Positions 42,101-51,337 are shown, counted from the first letter of the stretch. The stretch: 64,000 nt of DNA from Lithodes maja (GCA_037953745.1 JBAKBP010007465.1:1-64000), one strand, 5' to 3'. A program made the numbers and translations. The notes: generated by a model not told the origin, from the sequence alone.

Positions 42101-45100
42101 AACTGCCAACCGGAGCCAATGGTGAAAAGAGTTAATTTTAAGTAATAATGTTCTTAACACTAATAACCGACAATGTAATTAATGAAAGCATATGATCCTC
42201 CCAGGATTCAAACCCAAGACACTACATACAGAAATTACACACTCTAACCATTACACCATCAAGACAATTCAAGGTTCAGCATATGACCACAATAAATATC
42301 CATTTATTGAATACTGGATATCAATTTAATCATGTACTGGACTCAACTGCACTATGAATGGCATAATGCTTATGCCAGAGGAAAGAACAATATATGGGGC
42401 AACATTTTAGCAATGTGTCTTTATTAGGGTGTGTTGAGAAGTTCTGTAACCTGTGTATTTATGCATGTATATACTCAGGCACATACTCCATAGCTGGGGG
42501 TGGCCGACTCGAGACAGAACCCCGAACAGAAACAACATTTAAAGTTCAAATTCTCATGTTCCGGGACCATTTTCACATTCCCTCGCCCCTTACTCCGTCT
42601 CATCTAGTAGGTGAATTATACAAAAGAAAGAGGATTCCTAGCCCCATGTAACCTGTGGGACATAATTGCTGCTGGGGGTTGTGCAAAGGCTATCTCTATA
42701 GTAGGAGCGGGTCCAAAGGTTAAGGGAACTGGTACCCTTATTGATGCAGATTTTACCACCACACACTCCCTACTGAAATAGCATGGCTAAGGTGGGTGCC
42801 CTGATGATCAGGGACTTCAATGAACACTTGCCACAGATTACTAGACCGCACCGTCCACCACAGCACTGGCGTCTGCCAAATAGAACACTGGCTGGCCCGA
42901 GACTTGAACCGTCGAGCTCACGGTTTGCAGGCGAGTTCTCTACCAATCGCACTACAGCCTGTGGCCGATTGATAAAGAGAGGATAAATACATAAATGCAA
43001 TAAAGAAAAAATGCTATACCGTATTTATTTTGTGTACATAAATAAAGTATTACTGTATTACGGTATTACTGTATAGCATTTATGTATTTATCCTCTATCA
43101 ATCGGCCACAGGCTGTAGCGTGGTTGGTAGAGAACTCCCCTGCAAACGCGAGGTCGACTGTTCGAATCTCAGGCCAGCCAGTGTGCTATTTGGCAGACGC
43201 CAGTGCTGTGGTGGACGGTGCGGTCTGGTAATCTGTGGCAAGTGTTCACTGAAGTCCCTCATCATCAGGGCACCCACCTTAGCCCTGCTATCTATTCAGT
43301 AGGGAGTGTGTGGTGGTAATACCATTAGATGCTTTTTTTTCACCTTAGGATAGAATTTTGTAAGTCTGAGAGCTAATTTAAGTAGACATCATCCGTTTCA
43401 TTCCTAGAGGGCCTCCTAAAGCTGAGTAAAATTGTCTAATATTATCCTGCATCAAGTGGAAAAAGTGTCATGGTATCCTGAACAGGTAAATAACCAAAAT
43501 CGTCTTACTTAATATGACTGTTTTCTCGTGGTGCTGGTGGGACGTTCATATTAGCATAGTCCATGAGTCTCTCCCCGAGCTGCTTCCGGACCAGCACCAC
43601 CTCCATGGCTGGACACCGGGTTAACGCTGCCTCCACAAACTCACACCCACTCTCCACACCATGCACCCACCCCTCCAGTTCCTCCAATTGACTCCCTGTA
43701 AGAAATGGAGTCATTAAGTGATGTGTGTCTGTATTATTTTATTTATCTGTGTTTTTATACTCCCAGCCAGACTCGAACCTGTGGTGTAGTGGATTAAAGC
43801 ATTCACACTCGTCCTGACTGTCGGTGGTTCAAGTCCGGCTGAGAGTATAAATACATTTAGTAACTCGCATGTATTTGTGAGATATAATTGTTATCTATCT
43901 AAATGTGTGAGCTTGTGTATGCATTAGATATACTGCATAAAATCATTTATCAACCAGTGTTAGCTATGCCCGATAATAATCTTCCTGGGGGGATAATCAC
44001 CCAATACTAAGGCCAGTTTGTGAATGGTGGCCAAAGGTTGCCATGAGGATGATTAATGGCAATTTGTATGTCTGAAAACTTTTCCTATAGCCAAAATACA
44101 TGTAGACACTCATGTGCAAGTAAATAGACAGATTTGTCTATTACATTAAAACTCCTTTCTTTTGAATTAGTCAGAGAATTTTCCCCTTAACATTAATCGT
44201 CAATATTGGTCACAGTTTATTAGGTAAACTATTAAAATAATTCTGTCATATAAATGAATCTATCTTCAGACAAGTTTCCAATACCAAAACAAAAGATCCA
44301 AGAAATGTTGCCTGAAAAAAGTTGACCATCGAAAATTGATGATATGTGATACATGTGATACTCCCTTCAGTCCGAAAGACAACATAAAAAAATTAGGATG
44401 ACCAACCTAATGTATCCTATAATTATGTTGTTTGTTTATACAGTACTGTAGTATGCAAACTGATGGATAATAGCAATGAACAAAATCAACCAGCCTATCT
44501 GCTTGCCAGTTAGTTGCCACCCACCCGGGATGTCAAACCGGAGCAATTTTGTTTGAAGACTTGAATGAATACATGAAATTAACATGAAATAGCATTGCTT
44601 TGGTCATTTCATCACTTCCAAAGATATAATTTGAACTATAAACCACAATTATATATTCACATACACGATAATAAAGACTAAAAATAATAGGTTCGGCTTT
44701 CCTTTAACCCGGGAGCTGCGGGAAGACTCTTAAGAGTTCCCCCGGCGGACTGCGGGAAGACTCTCCTGAGTAAGTAAAATTAAAAATCAACTTTTGACAT
44801 CGAAAAAAATATATTTTTTTTATTTTTATTTTTTTATTTTTTTATTTTTGTTTGGCCCCTGGGCCATGCAAAATCTCAGTCCTCTACCTCCCCTCCTTCC
44901 CCACTTTCCTCCTATCCCTCAGTTATCACCTATTTTCCCTATTATTCCCTTATTCTGAGGTATATTTTCGTGCTAACATTAGCGAGTTGCAAGCAGGGTG
45001 TTGTCATCACTGATGGCAATCGAGTGCAAGAGAGAGAGTATCGATCGACTGTGTCGCAGTGGCCTTGGGGAAAATTGGCGGGAAGGTAGCTTGCCTCACC

Positions 45101-48100
45101 CATACATTATACAACTCGCGGGCTATATCTCCGATTTTGACCATCCAAACGCTGTTTTCACTCGTTTTATTGTTGTTTCAGGTTAATACCTATATAATCA
45201 ACCCATAATAGGCGCATATGGATAATTATTAATGCTATTAATGGTACAATGAATATTTTAGTGACGGAAACACCTCAAATACGTCAGCACAGGGGGAGGT
45301 TTTCAATTACCCCCGTGCGCACTTCAGAGGTTAACACCCCTTCTCCCCTCTCTACACTCTTCAGAAAATACGAAAGTAGCTACGAGGTGGCGTTGTAAAG
45401 GCTTATCCCTCAATACTTTAACCTGACTCTGCACCCACCTAATGTCTGCTGCTTCTCTGACTCTATAGTATTGAGCGAGTTGATGAGTTCCGTTTGTCGC
45501 TTGTCTAGAAGGTCATGTAGAGTTGTAAAGCAGCGCCGCACCTCTGCCTCCGCCCCCGCCCTACGCTCCTGTAAGCTCCGGCACACGTCCTGAATGTCAC
45601 AGATCGCCTCCTTCATACATGGTAACTGCTGGGGCAAGGAACACCACATTAAAGACAAACTGCAGTAATAAGTGGTACTGGTACTAAAAAACATAACTAT
45701 TTTAAACATCGTTCTTAACACAAATAACACCCCAAATGAAATTAATGGAAGCTTGTGATTCACCCAGGATATCACATACAGAACTTACACGCTCTAACCA
45801 TTACACCACCTAGACAATTATAAGTACAGTACAGCAAATTGCCATGATTGATAACCATTTATCGAATACTGGATCTAGTCATGTGAGTATGGGCTTGTAC
45901 AAGGTGTTTCTCTTACCATTGTGTAATCGTAAAGTTACTGGAAGAATAAATAATACAGCTAAAACTGTGGTCAGGTATTGAATGTAAAACTCACTTGTCT
46001 GAAATGGCTGAGACAAGTGAGGTACCCCTATTGTCTAAGTGGCTAAGGTGCCGGTCTAGTAACTTACTATATCCCGTGCCAAGTAAGTAGACCAAAAACT
46101 CTTCTACATTAACCTCTATAACTAAAAACCGAATAGAGTTATCAAGCTAATATTTCCACCATAGGGTCACCCAGGAAATAGGTGTGGAAATTTATAGCCC
46201 ATTTGCTCTAGACCCTTTTGAGTTTCAGAGGTTAGGCTTCACAACGTCTGGACTACCTAATTAGAACGGGGTTCCTGAGTTCAATCCCCCATAAGTGAGG
46301 ACTGGGATTTTTAAAAATAATCTATGTTACACTGATGGTATATGCGGTGAAATATCTGAAGTTTGTGAAGGTATGAAAAGGGCAATTAAAGTGTCCATAA
46401 CAATGTTTGATAAACCTTTCTATTATAAGAATAGGGTAGGCATAGCAAAGAATAAAGTTATATTACTATCAAGTATCAATATACCCTCCAATTTTTATTT
46501 ATTTACTTTGTTTAATTATTTTTTTATTATTATATTTACCTTCCATATTTATTACCTTTGATATTTTTAACAATGGGGAATCTGTGGATATGATGAACAT
46601 TCTAGTTAGGTGAAGAAATTCAAGTTTGTGAAAGTAGTTGGAGGTGCACGGAGAGACAGCTAGACCTATACTAGCAAGATGCGAGATAAAGTCATACAAT
46701 ATTATCTCAAACTTAAAATTCTGACAGGTGAGGCAGCCCAGAACAGAGCTGCCTGGAACGCTGCCATTAGGACATGAGTCTGTAAATCCACACTACCTAT
46801 AGATGACTCAGTCTTTAACCCCTTCTGTACCAGCGACATCTTTTATATTTTAACTGTCTTGATGGTGTAATGGTTTGAGTGTTTAAGATCTGTGTGTGGT
46901 AACCAAAGTTCTAATCCCGGGTGGATCATATGCTTTCATTAATTTCATTGGAAAGTGTTTGGTGTTGGGAGTGAAATTAATAAATTAGATTATTATAGCT
47001 ATACTTTTATGGTTTTATGAAGCTTAGGATGGATATGTGGTAGCTAAATGGATTAATTGAGATAGTCTGCATGTAGCCACGTAATTGGTAGATGTCCCTC
47101 CTTAGCTGAATAAAATCGTCAAATAATTACCCGAATATAACGCAAAGAACGTCACCGGTACTGAATTGGTTAAAATTTATACATGTATACATAAATGTAT
47201 GAAGAACCGCAGCGGGCCGGACCCACATGAAACCATTAAGTTGATCAAACCCAATATAAGGCTCATCTAGCCTACTTGAAGTCAATCACTCTTACTTTAC
47301 TATTCAGACACACCCCTCCGCTATAGTCTGTTTCTTCTTGGCTGACTCTTACTTTACCTTTGTTAGTTCAAATCATTTAGAGATCTTTATCTATCTATTG
47401 ATCTGTCTACCCATCTTTATCTATCTTTATCTATCTTTATCTATCTATTGATCTGTCTACCCATCTATATCCATCTAACCATCCACATCTCTCCTACCCC
47501 ACATCACATGTACACACATTTATGCACACACACATACATATATACAGCATACATTATTGCTAGGTCTGTTTCCTAAGTTGACTATATTCGTATAATAGTT
47601 GCCAACATATGATGAAAAGGACGTCCCTGGTACTGAATGGATTACATTCTTATACTTTTATATATTCAAGTCATGTAAGAAAGGTGGAGACTGGTGTTGT
47701 GTATTCAAGAAGCAGGTGTCAGTGTGGTGCATGCTGGCAAATGAATGAAGTGGTTACGAGAGCTGTGATGGCATGGAGAACGAGGGAGGAGAGCACAGAA
47801 AATGAGGAAGGAGAGCACAGAAAACGAGGGAGGGGAAGCACAGAAAATGAGGGAGGAGAGCACAGAAAATGAGGGAGGAGAGCACAGAAAACGAGGGAGG
47901 GGAAGCACAGAAAACGAGGGAGGGGAAGCACAGAACACGAGGGAGGGGAAGCACAGAAAATGAGGGAGGAGAGCACTGAAAACGAGAGAGGGGAAGCACA
48001 GATAGTGAGGGAGAACATAGAAAACGAGGACAGAGAACACAGAAAACGAGGGAGGAGAGCACAGACACGGCGAGAGAACACTGAAAACGAGGGAGGAGAA

Positions 48101-51100
48101 CACTGAACACGAGGGAGGAGAACACTGAAAAAGAGGGAGAACACAGAAAAAGAGGGAGAACACAGAAAAAGAGGGAGAACACAGAAAATGAGGGAAGAGA
48201 ACACAGACGAGGGAAACGAACACAGATAACAAAGCAAGAGAGGACAATCAATAAGGCAAAGCATCACAGACAATAAAGGAAGACAGCACAGACAACATAG
48301 GAAGACAACATAGACAACAGAAAGATAGCACATAGCCTACAACAAAGGAAGACAGCACAGACAACAAAGGAAGACAGGACAGGCAACAAAGGAAGACAGC
48401 ACAGGCAACAAAGGAAGACAACATAAAGATAGCACATAGCCTACAACAAAGGAAGACAGCACAGCCAACAAAGGAAGACAGCACAGACAACAAAGGAAGG
48501 TAGCACAGACAACAAAGGAAAGCAGCACAGACAACAAAGGAAAGCAGCACAGACAACAAAGGAAGGCAGCACAGACACAAAGGAAGACAGCACAAACAAC
48601 AAAGGAAGACAGAACAGGCAACAAAGGAAGGCAGCACAGACAACAAAGGAAGACAGCACAGACAACAAAGGAAGACAGCACAAACAAAGGAAGACAGCAC
48701 AGACAACAAAGGAAGACAGCACAGACAACAAAGGAAGACAGCACAGACAACAAAGGAAGACAGCACAAACAACAAAGGAAGACAACACAGACAACAAAAG
48801 AAGACAACAGACAACAAAGGAAGACAACACAGACAACAAAGGAAGACAGCAGACACCAAAGGAAGACAGCACAGACAACAAAGGAAGACAGCACAGACAA
48901 CAAAGGATGATAGCACAGACAACAAAGGAAGACAACAGGAAACAAAGGAAGACAACAGGAAACAAAGGAAGACAGCACAGACAACAAAGGATGATAGCAC
49001 AGACAACAAAGGAAGACAACAGGAAACAAAGGAAGACAACAGGAAACAAAGGAAGACAGCACAGACAACAAAGGATGATAGCACAGACAACGAGGAAAGA
49101 TAATGCAGACAACGAGGGAAGAGAACACAGACAAAGAAATTAATACAGACAGGGGGAAGAGAACAAAGAGGGAAGATAATATTATAGAAAACGAAGAGAG
49201 CATAGACAACGAGGAAAAATAGCATAGAAAACGAGGGAAGAGGGTGCACTCTAGGACAAAAATCGTGGCCTTACGTTTTCGAAGCTATCCCGAACTGAAT
49301 TGAATCTTCCTATTAATGTTTATACCTAATATTTATATTCCGGAGGTTCGTTTTGCTGTCCATGGGTTAATATTGGACCGGGATTTAAGTCTTAAGAGTG
49401 TATAGACAACGAAGGAAGATAGCACAGACTACGAGGGCAGAGAGAACTGACAGATTGGGAGGAGTTCATTTAACTCCCAACACCAAGCACCTCCCAATTA
49501 AATTAATAAAAGCATGTGATCCTACCGGGATTCGAACCTGCCATTTAAGGTGAGATTTTTAGCTATATGTAAATTCACATATTAATCCATTAATATTATT
49601 TTTATTTTTATTTTGTCAAGCTTAAGGGGAGATGGGTTGTTTTTCTAGACCCCCTTTTCCCTCATGTTTAGCCCCATTAGTTTTCAGATTTTAAGATGTT
49701 TTCCCCATTAATGTCGATTTTAAGACCTTTCGCCCCATTACTTTGTAAATATTAAGACCTTTCGTGTTATTTAGGTGTCGATTTTTTTCCTGGAGAACGA
49801 TATTGAGAATGTTATTATGGAAGAATCGGCCTTCGGAAATGGATATATTATAGTCTACAGTAAATTATTTACCATGTTCTCATATATAGGTCTAAATGAA
49901 TGGTGTAAGTGTGTATTCCATGCACAACAAAGTTTATGTCCTTTACTAATTAGGCATATACTGTTAGGGAAGCGTATGTGTCTTTGTGTCGAATTGTGGG
50001 TATAATTGCGAGTATGGCCTTTGAACATCAAGTCAATAGTTGTACAATGTATGTTATATACAGCCGTCCGGCTGGCTCAGTTGATAGCGTGCCTGATTCC
50101 CATCTTGAAGGTCTCGCGTTCAATCCCCGCTCAGATTGAAAAGTTTTTCTGGGATACAGCCGGCGGTTACCATCTCCCCATGAGCAAGGGGGATGGGTAA
50201 TGGTCTCTGGTAGACTAAAGAAAACCAAGCGCTTGTGAATCCTCGAAGGAGGAGATACGGGCGCTATATAAGTAACCAAAAGATTATTATTATTATTATT
50301 ATTATATATATTCAATTTTTGAAAATGGTATTACATGGGTAATTGTGATAATGAACAATCAGCTGTGAGCTCTGGGAAGTGAGTGTGACCTCAGGGTTAA
50401 TCACCATTAATTTAATTTGTTTTATGTTATTATATTTTGCCTACATACATCCCTTTTCGAATTTAGAAAAAATCTTTACAACCCGTAGTTCCCGGGGCTC
50501 ATAGCTGTGACTAAGTGTATTATATACAATTGTATTTTGATAGATCGAGTTATAGCCAGGTGCCTTTAAGAGAGACATCTCTCAAAAGGCTCAGCCTTAT
50601 TTTTTTGTATTATTATTATATATTTTTGTTTTTTAACAAATCATTTGTAAGCAAAATTGTATTGTATACTAAAGGCTAAATAACAAGATTTCAATTCAAT
50701 TTCAATTCAATTCGGCCGGTACATTTTTTTTACCAAAAAATTTACAAATTAATCTAGAAGGGGGATCTAATGGATGTTATTTAATGTTTGATGAAGGTCT
50801 AGGGAGGAAACTAAACAAATATTAAATATATGAAATAATCGACCAAAAAAAAAAAAAAAACTTTCCCTCTTAAAACAAATATTGTTGATACTTTGCTATG
50901 ACGTTAAGCTTGCAATAGCCATCGTTTTGACAGACAGATGGTAGGGAATTTCAGCTTCTGAATTTACGCTAACATGAAGAATCTGAGGTGAAGGCATTGA
51001 TTGCGGGGACTGATGAGTGATTGGTGCTTCTGAATGCTTGTGTGCTTGTTTTTTTTTTTTTTTGTAGACTAACTTATGTTCTACTCCTATCACCTATTTT

Positions 51101-51337
51101 GCCTTTCTTGTGTCTCTTGCTGATCCTCCCTACCCCTTGTGGGAGTAAAATCTGGCTACTGACTCAATAATCTATCTACCTGCATGGTGACTCTATCGAT
51201 GAGCTGATGCATGGCGGTCCGGTGTTCGTCGACCGCTTCACTGAGGTGCAGTGTGTTGTGTGTCCGGTGCTCTATGTCCGTACAGCTGCTGCACACCGCT
51301 GTCTCGCAGTCACGGCAGTAGAACCGTAGCGTCTGGC
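33007..51337 (-). CDS. TRIM2/3: TRIM2/TRIM3 orthologue (TRIM-NHL protein), 5' exons outside; 12 exons visible
   Basis: Twelve exons (51180-51337, 45439-45625, 43509-43695, 40928-41042, 39922-40153, 38634-38833, 38137-38280, 37646-37746, 36633-36796, 36199-36410, 34630-34770, 33007-33159) join with GT-AG sites and matching phases into 664 codons. Order: B-box zinc finger, coiled coil, filamin-type Ig domain, six NHL repeats, ending HCFKVYKYLQ-stop. This is the architecture and C terminus of vertebrate TRIM2 and TRIM3, E3 ubiquitin ligases of neurons. The RING needed for ligase activity is not encoded in the visible exons. Introns are filled with SINEs, MITEs and a LINE fragment, none breaking an exon. 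Oddity: a Ser/Pro/Arg-rich stretch inside the filamin domain. Brat, LIN-41 and mei-P26 relatives are less likely, because the linker (NPIEDDMLLRVG) and last blade match TRIM2/3. Confidence 0.95.
33180..33380 (+). repeat. Dispersed repeat, about 200 bp (copy 1 of 3)
   Basis: aaaataaacaaaccaaaact, atcaaaatcgctatgtggaa and aatccaccacatagggtgta also occur at 36870-37055 (plus) and 41885-42085 (minus). Part of it recurs at 33680-33775. No ORF. Confidence 0.7.
33926..34363 (+). mobile_element. MITE, TA-flanked family (long form), split by a SINE
   Basis: Left end ttataggtagcgccagcgaact and right end attgtcaagttcgttggtgc followed by taccttta form the same terminal inverted repeat as the intact copy at 40221-40438. 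The element is interrupted at 33948 by the SINE ending near 34188, with about 25 bp of the MITE missing. Confidence 0.8.
33945..34190 (+). mobile_element. tRNA-headed SINE with a LINE-derived 3' tail
   Basis: The head has an A-box-like gtgtagtgactaacgtct and a B-box-like ggtcccaggatcgcacc. The 3' half contains aggaccccaatggaaatgcg, then ccttattgggctatg, then ttagctgg, and ends in (ATT)n. That 47-bp block also lies in the 3' UTR of the CR1/L2-like LINE (14695-14745, minus strand), with about six mismatches. SINEs use such shared tails to be copied by the LINE's reverse transcriptase. Confidence 0.85.
34455..34570 (+). repeat. Dispersed repeat with gagtgcttcccc core (family of four)
   Basis: gagggagacaataggcaaac, then gcctgtgacgagtgcttccc and gaaagagtgacc, is shared with 39778-39835, 51515-51610 and 58325-58460. 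Probably the 3' end of a LINE or a SINE. No ends defined. Confidence 0.5.
34630..34770 (-). CDS. TRIM2/3: TRIM2/3 exon: fifth NHL blade
   Basis: Acceptor at 34771-34772, donor GT at 34629-34628; 47 codons in phase 0. It contains FGSSGEGNGQFNAPTGIAVD and NIIVADWGNSRIQ, nearly invariant in TRIM2/3. Confidence 0.95.
35740..35818 (-). repeat. tRNA-like SINE head or tRNA pseudogene
   Basis: On the minus strand GTCTAACTGGTAAGGTGAC (A box) and GGGTTCAATTCCCGCCC (B box with a good T-arm) are correctly spaced. The 5' and 3' acceptor strands do not pair convincingly and it lies against a LINE fragment, so I do not call a functional tRNA gene. Confidence 0.5.
35836..36092 (+). mobile_element. 5'-truncated LINE 3' end with (AAC)n tail
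   Basis: The plus frame reads LLSYQKRLDDSVVDTCLGC, then TIKHIIEDC (a C-x2-C-x6-H-type zinc motif common at the C end of LINE ORF2), then LRDSGLRPGSLGNNNN. The AAC tail is read in frame as Asn with no stop before it. Same family as 6651-6735. It lies in a TRIM2/3 intron. Confidence 0.8.
36199..36410 (-). CDS. TRIM2/3: TRIM2/3 exon: third and fourth NHL blades
   Basis: 212 bp, taking one base from the previous exon. It reads PKGVCVDNNGHIIVVDNKAS, then FAGPHFAAVNSKGHIAITDF and HNHCVK. Splice sites tcctcag|GT (acceptor) and AAG|GTGGGT (donor). Confidence 0.95.
36633..36796 (-). CDS. TRIM2/3: TRIM2/3 exon: second NHL blade
   Basis: 164 bp; it encodes FGVRGRSTGQMQRPTGVSAL, then YVVADYENKWISIF and GKYVTRIGNGKLL. 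It enters and leaves in phases matching its neighbours. Confidence 0.95.
36870..37055 (+). repeat. Dispersed repeat, about 200 bp (copy 2 of 3)
   Basis: Matches 33180-33380 in the same orientation, including atcaaaatcgctatgtggaa and cacaatccaccacatagggt. Confidence 0.7.
37295..37535 (-). mobile_element. tRNA-derived SINE (ttgatggtgtaatggtt family)
   Basis: On the minus strand TTGATGGTGCACTGGTTAGA is the A-box region and the diverged B box lies near 37350. The copy matches 42150-42400 over about 240 bp, including the flanking gaatactggat and tcatgtact motifs. Confidence 0.65.
37646..37746 (-). CDS. TRIM2/3: TRIM2/3 exon: first NHL blade
   Basis: 101 bp; GIAYNHIKEGRIAVADSNNQ, then CIQVFTLSGECKLR. 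Acceptor cctg...gcag at 37748-37747, donor AAG|GTGAGT. Confidence 0.95.
38137..38280 (-). CDS. TRIM2/3: TRIM2/3 exon: linker and start of NHL propeller
   Basis: 48 codons, phase 0. A basic Ser/Arg-rich linker (ITSRMSRASRRTLSHRSS) runs into NPIEDDMLLRVGRRGRNRGE, the sequence that opens the NHL domain in TRIM2/3. Confidence 0.95.
38634..38833 (-). CDS. TRIM2/3: TRIM2/3 exon: second half of filamin domain
   Basis: 200 bp; DLNNGTYEVAFTAPSEGRYA, then LEVLLYGQPVTGSPFSL are the last strands of a filamin/ABP280 Ig repeat (GQPVTGSPF is diagnostic). A Ser-rich tail follows. Confidence 0.95.
39778..39835 (+). repeat. Dispersed repeat fragment (family of 34455)
   Basis: catgtaggagacaaaagtca, then aagctgcatgtaacaagtgg matches the 51515 copy best. 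Truncated. Confidence 0.45.
39922..40153 (-). CDS. TRIM2/3: TRIM2/3 exon: first half of filamin domain with Ser/Pro/Arg-rich insert
   Basis: 232 bp; VTVGRGALVTVVTRDHRGDK, then GAKVTATL starts the filamin Ig fold. It is followed by about 38 residues such as SSSLVTPPRRGSTSPRASTS before the fold resumes in the next exon. Vertebrate TRIM2/3 have a much shorter loop here. Confidence 0.93.
40221..40438 (+). mobile_element. Intact MITE, TA-flanked family (long form)
   Basis: ctataggtagcgccaatgaa, then cttgacaataatcgtg at the left and the inverse of it at the right (ending agttcgctggtgctacttat) make terminal inverted repeats of more than 40 bp with few mismatches. The flanking TA suggests a mariner-like TA duplication. 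There is no transposase; it is 218 bp long. It lies in a TRIM2/3 intron. Confidence 0.85.
40485..40565 (+). repeat. tRNA-like SINE head
   Basis: tgtggctcaggggtaccg (A box) and gtgagttcggcgccc (B-box-like) are correctly spaced, followed by a T-rich run and sequence that also recurs near 34820 (accagaccactgagc). Confidence 0.5.
40928..41042 (-). CDS. TRIM2/3: TRIM2/3 exon between coiled coil and filamin domain
   Basis: 115 bp; FVEGNIEPLKTAFNHVGSIQ, then TSATGEALRQ, matching the TRIM2/3 segment just before the filamin domain. Splice sites cactag|GT and CAG|GTACCG. Confidence 0.92.
41495..41628 (-). repeat. SINE copy (cctaggttcgagtcc family), minus
   Basis: Reverse of the 28646 and 29820 copies: plus strand ccaaggactcgaacctagga and caatcaacaaatacatgtgg. 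Confidence 0.65.
41885..42085 (-). repeat. Dispersed repeat, about 200 bp (copy 3 of 3)
   Basis: Reverse complement of 33180-33380: gggaaacagattaacttgct, tgtacaccctatgtggtgga. Confidence 0.7.
42150..42400 (-). mobile_element. tRNA-derived SINE (ttgatggtgtaatggtt family)
   Basis: Best-preserved head of this family: minus strand TTGATGGTGTAATGGTTAGA (A box) and GTCTTGGGTTTGAATCCTGG (B box). The 3' part ends near tgtaattaatgaaagc on the plus strand. Confidence 0.75.
42455..42650 (+). repeat. Dispersed repeat (tagctgggggtggccgac family)
   Basis: actcaggcacatactccata, gctgggggtggccgactcga and aacaacatttaaagttc are shared with 53960-54145, and in part with 30455-30510. It follows a tgtatata run. 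The nature is unknown; it may be the end of a larger element. Confidence 0.6.
42753..43320. repeat. 568-bp palindrome: two SINE-like arms of about 245 bp around a 77-bp spacer
   Basis: Left arm 42753-42998 is the reverse complement of right arm 43076-43320, with scattered mismatches. Each arm carries a tRNA-like head (ctgtagcgtggttggtagag A box, tcgactgttcgaatctcagg B box in the right arm) and a body with tggcagacgccagtgctgtg. It may be a foldback element or two head-to-head SINEs. Confidence 0.8.
43509..43695 (-). CDS. TRIM2/3: TRIM2/3 exon: coiled coil, second part
   Basis: 187 bp; SQLEELEGWVHGVESGCEFV, then MEVVLVRKQLGERLMDYANM and PPAPREN. The VLVRKQLGERL and PREN motifs match TRIM2/3. 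Donor AA|GTAAGA. Confidence 0.93.
43775..43855 (+). repeat. tRNA-like SINE fragment
   Basis: gtggtgtagtggattaaagc (A box) and ggtggttcaagtccggctg (B box) in the right order. The flanks contain a short inverted repeat (actcccagccagactcgaac / ggctgagagtata). Confidence 0.5.
44704..45335. mobile_element. Possible TTAA-flanked inverted-repeat element
   Basis: The left end ttaacccgggagctgcggga and the reverse of the right end (ttaacctctgaagtgcgcac) are loosely similar and both start at TTAA. The interior has a duplicated gcgggaagactc and long T runs. Weak support. Confidence 0.3.
45439..45625 (-). CDS. TRIM2/3: TRIM2/3 exon: coiled coil, first part
   Basis: 187 bp; LPCMKEAICDIQDVCRSLQE, then FTTLHDLLDKRQTELINSLN. 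It has heptad-like Leu/Ile spacing. Acceptor cccagcag, donor TTAG|GTGGGT. Confidence 0.93.
45700..45895 (-). mobile_element. tRNA-derived SINE (ttgatggtgtaatggtt family)
   Basis: Minus strand TAGGTGGTGTAATGGTTAGA (A box); the B box is diverged. Same layout as 42150-42400. Confidence 0.6.
46110..46262 (+). mobile_element. MITE copy, TA-flanked family (short form)
   Basis: taacctctataactaaaaac at the left and gagtttcagaggttaggctt at the right are inverted repeats. The core is ggaaataggtgtggaaattt. Confidence 0.65.
46812..47175 (+). mobile_element. MITE copy, family M1, carrying a SINE
   Basis: The left end taaccccttctgtaccagcg and right end acgtcaccggtactgaattg-gttaa are family M1 termini. 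A SINE (46850-46990) sits inside, so this M1 copy is older than the SINE. Confidence 0.7.
46850..46990 (+). mobile_element. tRNA-derived SINE (ttgatggtgtaatggtt family), plus
   Basis: cttgatggtgtaatggtttg (A box) and aaagttctaatcccgggtgg (B-box region), then ttcattaatttcattgg 3' part. Confidence 0.65.
47776..49245. repeat. Compound minisatellite, 22-bp-type units
   Basis: Two related arrays lie back to back. 47776-48245 has units like gagcacagaaaacgagggagg. 48245-49110 has units like acaacaaaggaagacagcac. Unit length is about 22 bp, with indel variants and an 84-bp higher-order period at its right end (ggatgatagcac at 48905, 48989 and 49073). It fades out by 49245. Long minus-strand reading frames here are a by-product of a purine-rich repeat without stops. 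Confidence 0.9.
49470..49555 (-). repeat. SINE fragment (ttgatggtgtaatggtt family)
   Basis: Plus strand aaaagcatgtgatcctaccg, then ggattcgaacctgcc (reverse B box) with the family's 3' part (ctcccaacaccaagcac). Confidence 0.55.
50061..50309 (+). mobile_element. tRNA-derived SINE with (ATT)n tail
   Basis: Head gtccggctggctcagttgat (A box) and gtctcgcgttcaatccccgc (B box), body with catgagcaagggggatgggt and tcctcgaaggaggagatacg, tail of seven ATT. A second copy is at 31480-31716 (minus). Confidence 0.85.
50460..50712 (+). repeat. Possible LINE 3' end with (CAATT)n tail
   Basis: Non-coding sequence ending tttcaattcaatttcaattc-aattcgg, a 5-bp repeat tail like those of some LINEs, and lying exactly at the right edge of the insert in the M2 MITE. 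Confidence 0.4.
51180..51337 (-). CDS. TRIM2/3: TRIM2/3 exon: B-box zinc finger and start of coiled coil
   Basis: 158 bp; QTLRFYCRDCETAVCSSCTD, then IEHRTHNTLHLSEAVDEHRT. The C-x2-C-x7-C-x2-C and His pattern is a B-box 2. The acceptor is preceded by a pyrimidine tract (ctttctcccctccacag). It takes one base from an upstream exon, so it is not the first exon. Confidence 0.95.

Larger units (their letters stand above)
49618..50880 (+). mobile_element. MITE copy, family M2, split by an insert at 49840-50712
   Basis: The left half (ttaaggggagatgggttg, ccctcatgtttagccccatt) stops at atcggccttcgga. The right half resumes at ttcggccggtacatttttt and ends agggaggaaactaaacaaat. The insert carries a SINE and a LINE-like 3' end. 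Confidence 0.7.

Noticed and set aside
48248..49249. Minus-strand open frame of 333 codons rich in Cys, Leu and Val (and overlapping frames of 290, 223, 204 and 180 codons)
   Set aside because: They are translations of a purine-rich 22-bp minisatellite in all three frames. A repeat without stop triplets gives long frames automatically.
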